The notes below the pieces were generated by a model. That model ran no database searches. It saw nothing but the letters and a program-made list of their open reading frames with translations, and had not been told where the DNA came from. From the NCBI GenBank assembly GCA_934317005.1, contig CAKREB010000001.1, positions 1 through 64,000 of the forward strand: DNA of 64,000 nucleotides, read 5' to 3'. The position numbers and the translations under genes were made by a program. Within the stretch, counting starts at the first letter, position 1; the number at the start of each line of letters is the position of its first letter. This document shows, piece after piece, positions 43,527 to 52,145 of the stretch. Source of the stretch: an uncultured Lachnospiraceae bacterium. Its GTDB lineage: Bacteria > Bacillota > Clostridia > Lachnospirales > Lachnospiraceae.

Positions 43527-45386
43527 ATGAAAATATGTTATCTTAAAATTAGAAATTTTAAATCCATCCGGGAATTAGAAATCAATGAGATTGAAAATGC
43601 GCTGATCCTGGTGGGAAAAAATAATACAGGAAAAACAGCAGTAATTGATGCTATTTTGCTGGCTGCCAATATGCGTAAGGCAGAGGAATATGAGTTTCAG
43701 GATAAAAATCATTCCATCAAGATTGATTTCCAGATAGAGTTTACAGACAATGATCTGTACTATTTTTATTCCAAAGGAATCATCAGCAAGGCACATGATT
43801 ATGAAGTATGGCTGGAAGAGTTTCGAAAGGAATTTCCTTCTTTTCAGGATAATGTGATTTCATTTACCTGTATTATCACACCGCAGAATACCATCCGTTA
43901 TAGTGATGGCTACAATAAAAACAATCCCCATATTTTGGAAATTTTTCCAAAAATCTATCATATTGATCAAACAAGAAATCTCGAGGCGTTGCAGAGTGAT
44001 GTATTTAGCTTCTATGACAAAGAATCTTTTCAGAAACTGAAGGATAACCAGTGTACATTTGACGCAACAAAAATCTGTAATCGCTGCTTTCAGTGCATCG
44101 GTCTGATTAATAAAAAGACACCGGAGGAGCTAACCCTTTTTGAAACTGCACGCCTCTTACAATACAAATTGTTTCACACCAGATTGCATGAATTTGCGCA
44201 GAAGGTAAATGCACATTTTCAGGCAAATGGAAGTCCTTCTCAGGAGATACAGTATGTTCAGAATTATGATATAAATCATTTGCTGCATATTGATACGGTG
44301 GTATACAACAAGGTCAGAGGTGGCTGCGTTGGTCCAATCAATATGCTTAGTGAAGGTATCCGTAGTATTTATGCATTGTCCCTTTTGGAAACTTATGTCG
44401 AAGAGGATGATACGCTTCCGAGTATTATTATGATGGAAGATCCGGAAATCTATCTGCATCCACAGCTTCAAAAGGTAGCAAGTGAAATCCTGTTCCGACT
44501 GTCAAAGAAGAATCAGGTTATTTTCTCGACGCATTCGCCAAATCTGATCTTTAACTTTTCTTCCCGTCAGATCAAAGAAGTTATTTTGGATGAGGAGTAT
44601 TATACAACGGTTCGGGAGGATTCTAATATTGATGATATTCTGGATGATCTTGGCTATACGGCAAATGATCTGATGAATGTAAGCTTTGTATTTATTGTGG
44701 AAGGAAAGCAGGACAGCAACCGTCTTCCGTTACTTTTGGAAAAGTATTATTCAGAAATTTATGATGAAGATGGAAACCTTCAGCGTATTACGATCATTCC
44801 AACAAACAGTTGTACCAATATTAAGACATATGCAAACTTAAAATATATTAACAAACTATATTTGAAGGATCAGTTTCTGATGATCCGTGACAGTGATGGA
44901 AAAAATCCGAAGTATCTGAAAAAACAGCTTTGCAGCTATTATGCACAGCGTTCGAAGGAAGATGTTGGAAATCTGCCACAGGTAGAACCGAAGAATGTGC
45001 TTATTTTAAAATATTATTCTTTTGAAAATTACTTTTTGGATCCAAAGGTCATGGCAAAAATTGGCGTGATTAAATCCGAAGAAGATTTCTATAATATCTT
45101 ATATAAGAAATATAAGGATTATCTGTTTAAGTTAAATAGCATGAAGCGTTTATTGCGGACAAAAAACTTCAGGATCAAGAGCAAGCAGGATATCAAGGAT
45201 CATATCGAAGATATTAAAATCTATGTCAGAGGACATAATTTGTTCGATATTTTTTATGGAAGGTATCATGGTTCTGCAGAGCAGGAGATTCTGAAAAAAT
45301 ATATTGATGTAGCACCAAGAGAAACGTTTCAGGATATTTTTGATGCAATTGATTCCTTTGTCTATTTTGAAAACAGAAAAAAATAG
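43527..45386 (+). CDS. OLD-family ATPase with TOPRIM nuclease domain
   Basis: The 619-residue protein has an SMC/ABC-type ATPase split by helices and a TOPRIM domain. Walker A is GKNNTGKT (30-37). Walker B is SIIMMEDPEIYLHP (Glu304/Asp305), the switch His is His336 in STHSPNL, and LSEGIRS (274-280) is the signature. The TOPRIM motifs are Glu392 (FIVEGKQD) and Asp455/Asp457 (IRDSDG). Four cysteines (176, 184, 187, 190) include a CxxCxxC in an insertion of the ATPase. OLD nucleases act in DNA repair or phage defence (as GajA with GajB), but no helicase partner is next to it. GGGGG lies before the ATG. It may be a standalone nuclease. Confidence 0.88.
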   Translation: MKICYLKIRNFKSIRELEINEIENALILVGKNNTGKTAVIDAILLAANMRKAEEYEFQDKNHSIKIDFQIEFTDNDLYYFYSKGIISKAHDYEVWLEEFRKEFPSFQDNVISFTCIITPQNTIRYSDGYNKNNPHILEIFPKIYHIDQTRNLEALQSDVFSFYDKESFQKLKDNQCTFDATKICNRCFQCIGLINKKTPEELTLFETARLLQYKLFHTRLHEFAQKVNAHFQANGSPSQEIQYVQNYDINHLLHIDTVVYNKVRGGCVGPINMLSEGIRSIYALSLLETYVEEDDTLPSIIMMEDPEIYLHPQLQKVASEILFRLSKKNQVIFSTHSPNLIFNFSSRQIKEVILDEEYYTTVREDSNIDDILDDLGYTANDLMNVSFVFIVEGKQDSNRLPLLLEKYYSEIYDEDGNLQRITIIPTNSCTNIKTYANLKYINKLYLKDQFLMIRDSDGKNPKYLKKQLCSYYAQRSKEDVGNLPQVEPKNVLILKYYSFENYFLDPKVMAKIGVIKSEEDFYNILYKKYKDYLFKLNSMKRLLRTKNFRIKSKQDIKDHIEDIKIYVRGHNLFDIFYGRYHGSAEQEILKKYIDVAPRETFQDIFDAIDSFVYFENRKK

Positions 45387-45476
45387 GAAGGAACCATAAA
45401 AAGTTGCATGATATATGATTTCTATAGGCAGAAAACACATTTTTGTCAAAAATATGGCACACACATGTGTTCGTTA

Positions 45477-45504
45477 TTGACATATTTAAGGTTTTGTTTA
45501 TAAT
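45477..45504 (+). promoter_or_regulatory. Promoter of murA
   Basis: TTGACA (45477-45482) and TATAAT (45499-45504) are 16 nt apart. The surrounding spacer (45387-45642) has two ACACATGT motifs (about 45461 and 45543) that could be regulatory. No gene is present there. Confidence 0.7.
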
Positions 45505-45642
45505 ATTGATATGTGTTGACTTATGCGCAAATACTGCGTTCTACACATGTCGACAAAAATAATGGATACGAATTTAATTTACATGATATAGATAATAGTA
45601 CGTGATAGAAAATAAACAAATTTGGATGTAATGAGGTGCGAT

Positions 45643-46944
45643 ATGGAAAATCAATATATTATAAAGGGTGGCACTCCTCTGCGCGGAGAAGTGACGATTG
45701 GTGGTGCAAAGAATGCGGCTTTGGGAATTCTGGCTGCGGCAATCATGACAGATGAAACGGTATTGATCGATAATTTACCGGATGTTAGAGATATCAATGT
45801 TTTGTTAGATGCGATAAGAGGAATTGGTGCAACCGTAAATCGTATTAATTCGCATACAGTGGAGATTAATGGAAGTACCATTGGAGATGTAACCATTGAT
45901 TATGATTCCATTCGTAAAATCAGAGCTTCTTACTATTTATTAGGAGCGCTTCTTGGCAAATATTCGAAAGCGCAGGTAGCACTTCCGGGTGGCTGTGATA
46001 TTGGAAGCCGTCCGATCGATCAGCATATTAAGGGATTCCGTGCACTGGGAGCTACGGTGACGATCGAGTATGGTATGATTAATACACAGGCAGAAAAATT
46101 AGTAGGTAATCATATCTTCCTTGATGTGGTGTCTGTCGGTGCAACAATTAATATTATGCTGGCAGCCTGTATGGCAGAGGGAAAAACAGTTCTTGAAAAT
46201 GCGGCGAAGGAGCCACATATCGTTGATATTGCAAATTTCTTAAACAGTATGGGTGCGGATATCAAGGGTGCCGGTACAGATAAGATTCGTATTAAAGGTG
46301 TGGAGAAGCTTCACGCCAGTGAATATTCAATCATTCCGGATCAGATCGAAGCCGGAACATTTATGGTTGCTGCTGCAGCAACACGCGGTGATGTTTTGAT
46401 CAAAAATGTTATTCCGAAGCATTTGGAAGCTATTTCTGTAAAACTGATAGAGATTGGTGCAACAGTAGAAGAATTTGATGATGCTGTTCGTGTTTCAGCA
46501 GATGGTCGCCTAAGCCATACGCAGGTGAAGACATTGCCATATCCGGGATTTCCTACGGATATGCAGCCACAGATTGCGACATTGCTTGCCTTATCTGATG
46601 GCACAAGTACCGTGACGGAGAGTATTTTTGAAAATCGTTTCCGTTATGTAGATGAGCTGGCACGTATGGGAGCATCCATTAAGGTAGAAGGAAATGTAGC
46701 AATCATCGAAGGCGTGGAAGGTTTCACGGGAGCATCTATCAGTGCACCGGATCTTCGTGCAGGAGCTGCACTTGTAGTTGCCGGATTGGTAGCAGACGGA
46801 TATACGACAGTAGATTGTATTCATTATATTGAACGTGGTTATGAGTGCTTTGAACGAAAGCTAAATGATCTGGGTGCTATTATGGAAAAAATCCCGGCTG
46901 ACGATGAAAGAGCAGTACAAAAATTTAAATTAAAAGTAGGATGA
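45643..46944 (+). CDS. murA: UDP-N-acetylglucosamine 1-carboxyvinyltransferase
   Basis: MurA transfers enolpyruvate from PEP to UDP-GlcNAc, the first committed step of peptidoglycan synthesis. The fosfomycin-target Cys118 is present in LPGGCDIGSRPIDQH, so intrinsic resistance through a Cys-to-Asp change is not expected. Other motifs include GGAKNAALGILAAAI and PGFPTDMQPQ. It starts at ATG 45643 (MENQYIIKGGTPL), with GAGG 6 nt upstream; an upstream ATG seven codons earlier is in frame but lacks a good site. The length of 433 residues is normal. It is monocistronic, ending at a bidirectional terminator. Confidence 0.97.
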   Translation: MENQYIIKGGTPLRGEVTIGGAKNAALGILAAAIMTDETVLIDNLPDVRDINVLLDAIRGIGATVNRINSHTVEINGSTIGDVTIDYDSIRKIRASYYLLGALLGKYSKAQVALPGGCDIGSRPIDQHIKGFRALGATVTIEYGMINTQAEKLVGNHIFLDVVSVGATINIMLAACMAEGKTVLENAAKEPHIVDIANFLNSMGADIKGAGTDKIRIKGVEKLHASEYSIIPDQIEAGTFMVAAAATRGDVLIKNVIPKHLEAISVKLIEIGATVEEFDDAVRVSADGRLSHTQVKTLPYPGFPTDMQPQIATLLALSDGTSTVTESIFENRFRYVDELARMGASIKVEGNVAIIEGVEGFTGASISAPDLRAGAALVVAGLVADGYTTVDCIHYIERGYECFERKLNDLGAIMEKIPADDERAVQKFKLKVG

Positions 46945-46971
46945 TTATTTATCAATTAAATATTTAAAACT

Positions 46972-47059
46972 AAAAAAGAGAATGCGCTGTGTACCGACCT
47001 CCAATTGTTAGATTTTTAGGTCTAACTTTGAGGGGGACCTCATCGACATTCTCTTTTTT
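46972..47059. terminator. Bidirectional terminator hairpin, repeat family copy 2
   Basis: AAAAAAGAGAATG (46972-46984) is the exact reverse complement of 47047-47059. The interior shares GCGCTGTGTAC, CTCCAAT and GTTAGATTTTTAGGTCTAAC with the copy at 22645-22738. It too lies between convergent genes (murA and the HD-GYP gene). Confidence 0.85.
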
Positions 47060-47063
47060 GACT

Positions 47064-48221
47064 TTAAGCTATTTCATGAATAAAAAGATTCTTTTCTTTA
47101 CTAAGATCGATCAATTCATTTCCAATACGGACAACCGGACGGGATAATGCATTTTTATTATTCAAAACAATAGTTCCTACACGACCGTCAGATAAGATTA
47201 CCTTTTCGTTGAGGTAGGAATTTACGATACCCTCCAAAAAAGGAATGATATACTTAGGATCGAATTTCTCATAGCCTTCAGATTCAAAGACTGTGATTAC
47301 CTCAAACGGGCAGAGAGGCCCACGATATACACGGGCAGAAGTCATAGCATCATAAATATCTACGATGGCAACCATTTTTGCAAATTCTTCAATCTGATTT
47401 CCCTTCAAACCGGATGGATAACCGGAACCGTCACATCGTTCGTGGTGCATTAACGCAACTTTTTTGATGCGTTCATCCATTCGGATTGGTGCAAGTAAAT
47501 TATAACCGCGCTTTGGATGAAGCTTTATGACAGAATATTCGCTGTCTGTCAGGATTTCCGGCTTTTTGATAATGCGTTCCGGAATCTCCATCTTGCCGAC
47601 ATCATGCAAAAGACCTGCAAGTGTTAAGATATCAATATCTTTTGGATCCATATGAATCCAGTGACCGAACACATTACAGATGATTGCTACATTAAGACAG
47701 TGAATAAAAGTGGCATCATCGTACTTCCTCATGTTTTGCAGCATGTGAAATGTGTTTAACGGATTTCGGTTCATGATGATGATTTCTTTTGTCTGGTTCA
47801 GCAAAAGGTTAGTATCCAGATCTTCTCCTGCTCTTGTGATAAAAGAGGACAGGGAATGTTCTAACACCTTCGCAGAGTTGATGACATTTTGATTAAATTC
47901 AACATATTCACTGGTGCTGCGGATGATGCCGGCATAGTCCTCTTCAATCTCGCGGTGATATTCGGTTGCTTTTTTGTTTTTATTGGCGAAGTCATACAGC
48001 TGTTCAGAAGGCTGTTCGCTATCTTCTGAAATGTCGTTGTATTCTTCTTCTCTGATATATACGGAAATTTCACTGATGCAGTAAAATTTCATCCGGGTGA
48101 TAATGCGGTTTGTCAAAACAGTACCACGTGTGACGATATCTTGTCCACTATAAGTAAATACATCTTCTGCAACCACCATATCAGGAGATGCATCCTTGAC
48201 GTTGATTCGTTTGGCTTTCAT
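47064..48221 (-). CDS. HD-GYP domain protein, probable cyclic dinucleotide phosphodiesterase
   Basis: The 385-residue protein has an N-terminal region (about 1-155) without a recognised domain and a C-terminal HD-GYP domain. The metal-binding HD is His206/Asp207 (LAGLLHDVGK) and HHERCDGSGYP is at 259-269, the GYP intact. Proteins of this kind usually hydrolyse c-di-GMP to GMP. GGAGG lies 6 nt before the ATG. It is monogenic and converges with murA. No c-di-GMP cyclase with an intact GGDEF is in the window. Confidence 0.9.
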   Translation of the reverse strand: MKAKRINVKDASPDMVVAEDVFTYSGQDIVTRGTVLTNRIITRMKFYCISEISVYIREEEYNDISEDSEQPSEQLYDFANKNKKATEYHREIEEDYAGIIRSTSEYVEFNQNVINSAKVLEHSLSSFITRAGEDLDTNLLLNQTKEIIIMNRNPLNTFHMLQNMRKYDDATFIHCLNVAIICNVFGHWIHMDPKDIDILTLAGLLHDVGKMEIPERIIKKPEILTDSEYSVIKLHPKRGYNLLAPIRMDERIKKVALMHHERCDGSGYPSGLKGNQIEEFAKMVAIVDIYDAMTSARVYRGPLCPFEVITVFESEGYEKFDPKYIIPFLEGIVNSYLNEKVILSDGRVGTIVLNNKNALSRPVVRIGNELIDLSKEKNLFIHEIA

Positions 48222-48465
48222 GTATTGCCTCCTCCATACTAATTCCCCATACTAATTTCCACTTCGTTCCCATTTCTTCTATTATACATGAAATTGGAAA
48301 AAACTTCTATGTTTTTCTAATGTATTTCCCTGAAAACTTCATCTGACCGGAAAAAGGGCAGCGGTAAAGAAACGCTACACAAAATTGCATGAATATGGTA
48401 TGATAAGCGTTAGAAATTAATAGGTTGCAGTTGTGTATAAGGAATGCACAGAAATGGAGGGAATT

Positions 48466-48810
48466 ATGGCAAACTATTTGGCATTTGAATCTATGACAGA
48501 GGGATTAGAGAGCAAAGTAAGACAGGATTTGAAGTTTAAGACAGGAAATTTTGTCTGGAAAATAAAATTTAATGTACCATTGGACCCTAAGACAGTAAAC
48601 AATGTAAATCTGTATGTTACCACGGTAAATATGTCGCCGTTAAAAACTGCGATTCGATATAATTCATTGGAAAATGAAATTGAAGTTGAGCCACTGGAAC
48701 CATACGCACAGGATGAGTCATACATATTAAACATTACGACAAAGGTTACTTCTCTCAGCGGAAAGCCATTAAAGCAGCCGTTACAGGTACAGTTTAAGAT
48801 TGATAACTAA
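48466..48810 (+). CDS. Small Ig-like (SbsA/Big_5-type) protein
   Basis: The 114-residue protein resembles the SbsA-type Ig-like domain: VWKIKFNVPLDPKTVNNVNLYVT, NEIEVEPLEPYAQDESYILNITTKV and LKQPLQVQFKI. It has no signal peptide, which is odd because such domains are usually extracellular. The ATG at 48466 has GGAGGG 5 nt upstream; an in-frame upstream ATG lacks such a site. Function unknown. It is 96 bp upstream of the histidine kinase gene. Confidence 0.75.
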   Translation: MANYLAFESMTEGLESKVRQDLKFKTGNFVWKIKFNVPLDPKTVNNVNLYVTTVNMSPLKTAIRYNSLENEIEVEPLEPYAQDESYILNITTKVTSLSGKPLKQPLQVQFKIDN

Positions 48811-48905
48811 TGGACAGACAGTGTTTACGGATGGCAGAGGTGATACATTTACTTTTTGAAAAAGTGTTTCCGATGATACAAAGTACCATATAAAGGTGAA
48901 TCAGA

Positions 48906-50723
48906 GTGAAAAAAGAAAAACGCAACATAGCAGATGTTATTAAGAATATAAAGTTTAGTGGACGAATGCTTCTTATTTATATAATAGGAGGCATTATTCC
49001 TTTTATTATTGCTGTACTTTATTCAAATGGAAAAAGTCAGGAAATCATGTTGGAGCAAAGCAAGACAACGCAGGCAGAAGAGGTGTCGCTTCTTTGTTCC
49101 AGCGTAAGAGAATCAATGAATGTGGCAGCAGATGTCTCGCAACAGATCTACTACAATGAAAAGGTTCAAAAGATTGTAACAAAGGTGGCAAAAAAGAATT
49201 ATCATACGGCGGAAGAGTTTGACAGGGACTGCGAAAACCTGAAGTTTATTGATAAATATCTGGAATATTACAAGGCTGAGCTATCGAATATAAAAATCTA
49301 TGTTCAGAATAAGACGATCAGTTCTAACCGGTATTTTAGTTATATCAGTAACAGAGATAAGAAGAATCTGATCTGGTATATTCCAACCCGTGAGCGGCAG
49401 GGAAGAACATACTGGGCGTATAATCAGGATGAAACGGAAACGAAAAAGGTGCTCCAGCTTACGAGGGTATTGTATGATAAGAATAGTGAAGAGATAGGGA
49501 TTCTATGTATTCAGCTGGGAACAGAAAAGACGACAAAAAAGATTGCACAAAGACAAGTAGACTCTTTGCTGATCTATAAAGTCAATGATGTACTATCGGC
49601 AAGTTTTCAGGTGGATAGTGAGAACCGGTTTGTCTTAAAATGTCTTCGTGACTTTTCTAAAAAGAAGGATTCTAAGATTGTAACAAATGAGGTAAAGGAT
49701 TATCTGCTGACCTATCAGAGAATTTATCCGGATGATTCCGGTGTGTATTATACGGTAGCAAGTATTCAGGATTATCAGGAACTTATGGCTAACTTTACGA
49801 GGACGAGCATGATCAGTGTGGGAACGGTAATCGTTGGTATGATCATTTCTATTATTCTGATTGCTGTCTTTTCTGCATTGTTTGGAATACGAAGTAAAAA
49901 GCTGCAACAGCAGATGCACTATGTCGCGACCGGGCAGTACGAGCTTGTAGAACCGATTGAAGGTAACGATGAAGTGGCACAGTTATATCAGGAACTGGAA
50001 CGTATGATGATTGATATTCAGGATCTGACGAAACGTGTGGTGGAGGAAAAGGTACAGAAAGAAAAGCTTCATACAAAGCAGAAGGAAGTAGAGTTTAAGA
50101 TGCTGGCAAGCCAGATCAATCCTCATTTCTTATATAATACGTTGGAAACAATACGCATGAAAGCAAAGATCAATAAGCAGGCTGAGATTGAAGAGCTGGT
50201 TAAGATGTTAGGAAAGATCATGCGAAGAAATATTCAGGTCAGCAACCATATGGTTACGCTGCAATCGGAAATTGAATTGATCGAGAACTATTTAGTGATT
50301 CAGGGATACCGTTTTGGAGACCGCATCCGCTCAGAGGTTTTAGTGGATGCGGATGTTGATACAAGCGTTATGGTTGTTCCACTGATCATGCAGCCATTTG
50401 TGGAAAATGCCTATATTCATGGATTGGAAGCAAAGGAAGAGGACGGTCGGTTAAGAATCCGGGTGAAAAAAGAGCAGAACGACATTGTCATTATAATAGA
50501 AGATAATGGATGCGGCATGAGTTACTATCAGCTCGGTGAGGTACGCAGACGTCTTCGTGAGAATGATACTTCGGCGAAGGAACATATTGGTATCGTTAAT
50601 GTAAACCAGCGTCTGCACATTTTATATGGAGAGGAGTACGGCGTTAAGATAGAAAGCAGACAGGACTTAGGTACCCGTGTTACGATATGCTTTCCATCGG
50701 ATAACCGAAAGGTAGAGTATTAA
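48906..50723 (+). CDS. Sensor histidine kinase of the LytS/YesM type
   Basis: The 605-residue protein has a transmembrane helix near residues 19-39, a large extracellular sensor (about 40-290), a second helix (about 297-325), a HAMP-like linker and a coiled coil (360-395). The kinase core has FKMLASQINPHFLYNTLETIRMK, with the phosphorylated His near residue 406, and the N-box PFVENAYIHGLEAK and DNGCGMS. This matches the His_kinase family with HATPase_c that senses sugars. The start is GTG 48906 with AGGTG upstream. No response regulator lies beside it, which is unusual; YesM kinases normally pair with YesN. It precedes the sugar-uptake genes and may control them. Confidence 0.92.
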   Translation: MKKEKRNIADVIKNIKFSGRMLLIYIIGGIIPFIIAVLYSNGKSQEIMLEQSKTTQAEEVSLLCSSVRESMNVAADVSQQIYYNEKVQKIVTKVAKKNYHTAEEFDRDCENLKFIDKYLEYYKAELSNIKIYVQNKTISSNRYFSYISNRDKKNLIWYIPTRERQGRTYWAYNQDETETKKVLQLTRVLYDKNSEEIGILCIQLGTEKTTKKIAQRQVDSLLIYKVNDVLSASFQVDSENRFVLKCLRDFSKKKDSKIVTNEVKDYLLTYQRIYPDDSGVYYTVASIQDYQELMANFTRTSMISVGTVIVGMIISIILIAVFSALFGIRSKKLQQQMHYVATGQYELVEPIEGNDEVAQLYQELERMMIDIQDLTKRVVEEKVQKEKLHTKQKEVEFKMLASQINPHFLYNTLETIRMKAKINKQAEIEELVKMLGKIMRRNIQVSNHMVTLQSEIELIENYLVIQGYRFGDRIRSEVLVDADVDTSVMVVPLIMQPFVENAYIHGLEAKEEDGRLRIRVKKEQNDIVIIIEDNGCGMSYYQLGEVRRRLRENDTSAKEHIGIVNVNQRLHILYGEEYGVKIESRQDLGTRVTICFPSDNRKVEY

Positions 50724-50884
50724 TGTGTGGCAAAAACAGGGGATAACTGCTTGGAAATACAAAATAGACAAGAAAGCGCTTCGTTTTTTGTATAAAATAC
50801 CATAAAATGTGAAAAAAATATGTTATATGTGAAATTTTATGGGTAAAGATGTAAAAAAAGTGTGGTTACTTTTGTGAAAAATTA

Positions 50885-50893
50885 TGGTATACT
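50885..50893 (+). promoter_or_regulatory. Extended -10 promoter before the surface protein gene
   Basis: TGGTATACT is an extended -10 element about 67 bp before the ATG. The upstream sequence is AT-rich with repeated TGTGAAAA runs. A clear -35 is not visible. Confidence 0.45.
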
Positions 50894-50959
50894 TCAAAAG
50901 TGCACAAAAGCATGTATAGAAATTTAGTTATTCTTTAAATGAAAGAGGAGGAGAATAAA

Positions 50960-51820
50960 ATGAGACTTAGAAAAATTACATCAGCTCTCGCAGCTTCTAC
51001 ATTAGCGTTAGCTCTTGCAACAACAATGCTCCCTGCAACAGCAGATGCAGCAACTGTTGTAAGCAAAGAAGGTAAGAAAGCAGCAAAGGCAGAATTCAAT
51101 CCGGATAATACATATCATGCATATTTCGGACTTCAGCAGACTGAAACATGGATTTTCCGTGATGAGTGGTATTCAGAAACATTAGGAAAAACTGGTACAG
51201 AGCTCGGTGATGGAAACAACTTTGACGGTACTTTATTCCAGAATGGTGATGGCGGTTCTACACCAATTCAGGGCGCTACTGTTACAGATGCTGAAATTAC
51301 AGGTAATGGTACATATACAGTAGGTGTAGAAGGCTTAAATGGCTGCCTTACACAGAATCAGAGTGCTGTTCTTTCTATGATCTATGTAGATACAGATGTT
51401 CCAGTAGCTGCAAAAGATACATTTAAGATTTCTGATGTTAAGTTAGTAATTGACAATAAGACACAGACACTTCCAGAAAAACTTTTCTACAATGAGGAAG
51501 CAGAAGGTGATTCCGGTTTACTTCGTTTTGATCCGGTAAATACATACCAGAAGGATCAGGGTGCATATCCGGACTGCCCAAGTGTTGTTACACCAAATGA
51601 TTCAATTAAGATTACATTTACAGTATCCGGTTTATCAAAGGATAACCCAGACGCAGTAGAAGCAACTCCAACGCCAGCACCTAAGGCTGACGATGCAAGC
51701 AGCGACAGCAGTGATTCTGACAGCAAGTCATCTATCAGCGCTCCTGTAGTAGTAGGAATCGTTGTTGCAGTAGTTGTTATTGCAGGTGTCGTAGTTGTAG
51801 TGACAAGAAAGAAAAAATAA
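50960..51820 (+). CDS. Cell-surface protein with signal peptide and C-terminal membrane anchor
   Basis: The 286-residue protein starts MRLRKITSALAASTLALALA, a typical Sec signal peptide with cleavage after ADA-A. Residues about 50-210 are a beta-rich extracellular domain with many aromatic residues (YHAYFGLQQTETWIFRDEW and KLFYNEEAEGDSGLLRF), resembling a carbohydrate-binding module but not assigned. A Ser/Asp/Pro-rich linker follows (about 220-250) and then a single C-terminal helix (VVVGIVVAVVVIAGVVVVV) and RKKK. There is no LPXTG, so it is membrane-anchored. GGAGG lies 8 nt before ATG 50960. It may capture glycans for the adjacent ABC importer. Confidence 0.8.
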   Translation: MRLRKITSALAASTLALALATTMLPATADAATVVSKEGKKAAKAEFNPDNTYHAYFGLQQTETWIFRDEWYSETLGKTGTELGDGNNFDGTLFQNGDGGSTPIQGATVTDAEITGNGTYTVGVEGLNGCLTQNQSAVLSMIYVDTDVPVAAKDTFKISDVKLVIDNKTQTLPEKLFYNEEAEGDSGLLRFDPVNTYQKDQGAYPDCPSVVTPNDSIKITFTVSGLSKDNPDAVEATPTPAPKADDASSDSSDSDSKSSISAPVVVGIVVAVVVIAGVVVVVTRKKK

Positions 51821-51846
51821 TACTCTCTTATAAGGAGATGGAATAG

Positions 51847-51879
51847 AGAGATGAGGTTTGGTTATCTCATCTCTTTTTC
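51847..51879 (+). terminator. Terminator after the surface protein gene
   Basis: AGAGATGAG (51847-51855) pairs with CTCATCTCT (51866-51874), followed by TTTTC. It ends the surface protein message before the ABC permease genes. Confidence 0.85.
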
Positions 51880-52145
51880 TCACAAAAGGTAAAGTGTTGT
51901 GCGATGGGAACGTTAAACACATATACAGAAGCTTGTGAGAATATGAGAAGGTGAAGCGGTTGTGGTTTTCAACTGTAATATGTTGCAAATGACAACCATA
52001 TTATGTGAAAATGTGAAATAAGCGTGAAAAATATGTGTATTTTCACTCAATTATTTATGGTAGTTTATAAATACACTTTTTGATAAAATAAATATAAAGT
52101 TATTCCTGTCATATTTGATGGGAGACGAAATCAAAGGAGGTTCCT
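51880..52145. other. Leader of the ABC permease operon
   Basis: This 266-bp AT-rich gap holds no gene. It contains an inverted repeat GTGAAAA-N9-TTTTCAC (52024-52046) that could be an operator or a small hairpin. A clear promoter is not seen. Confidence 0.4.
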
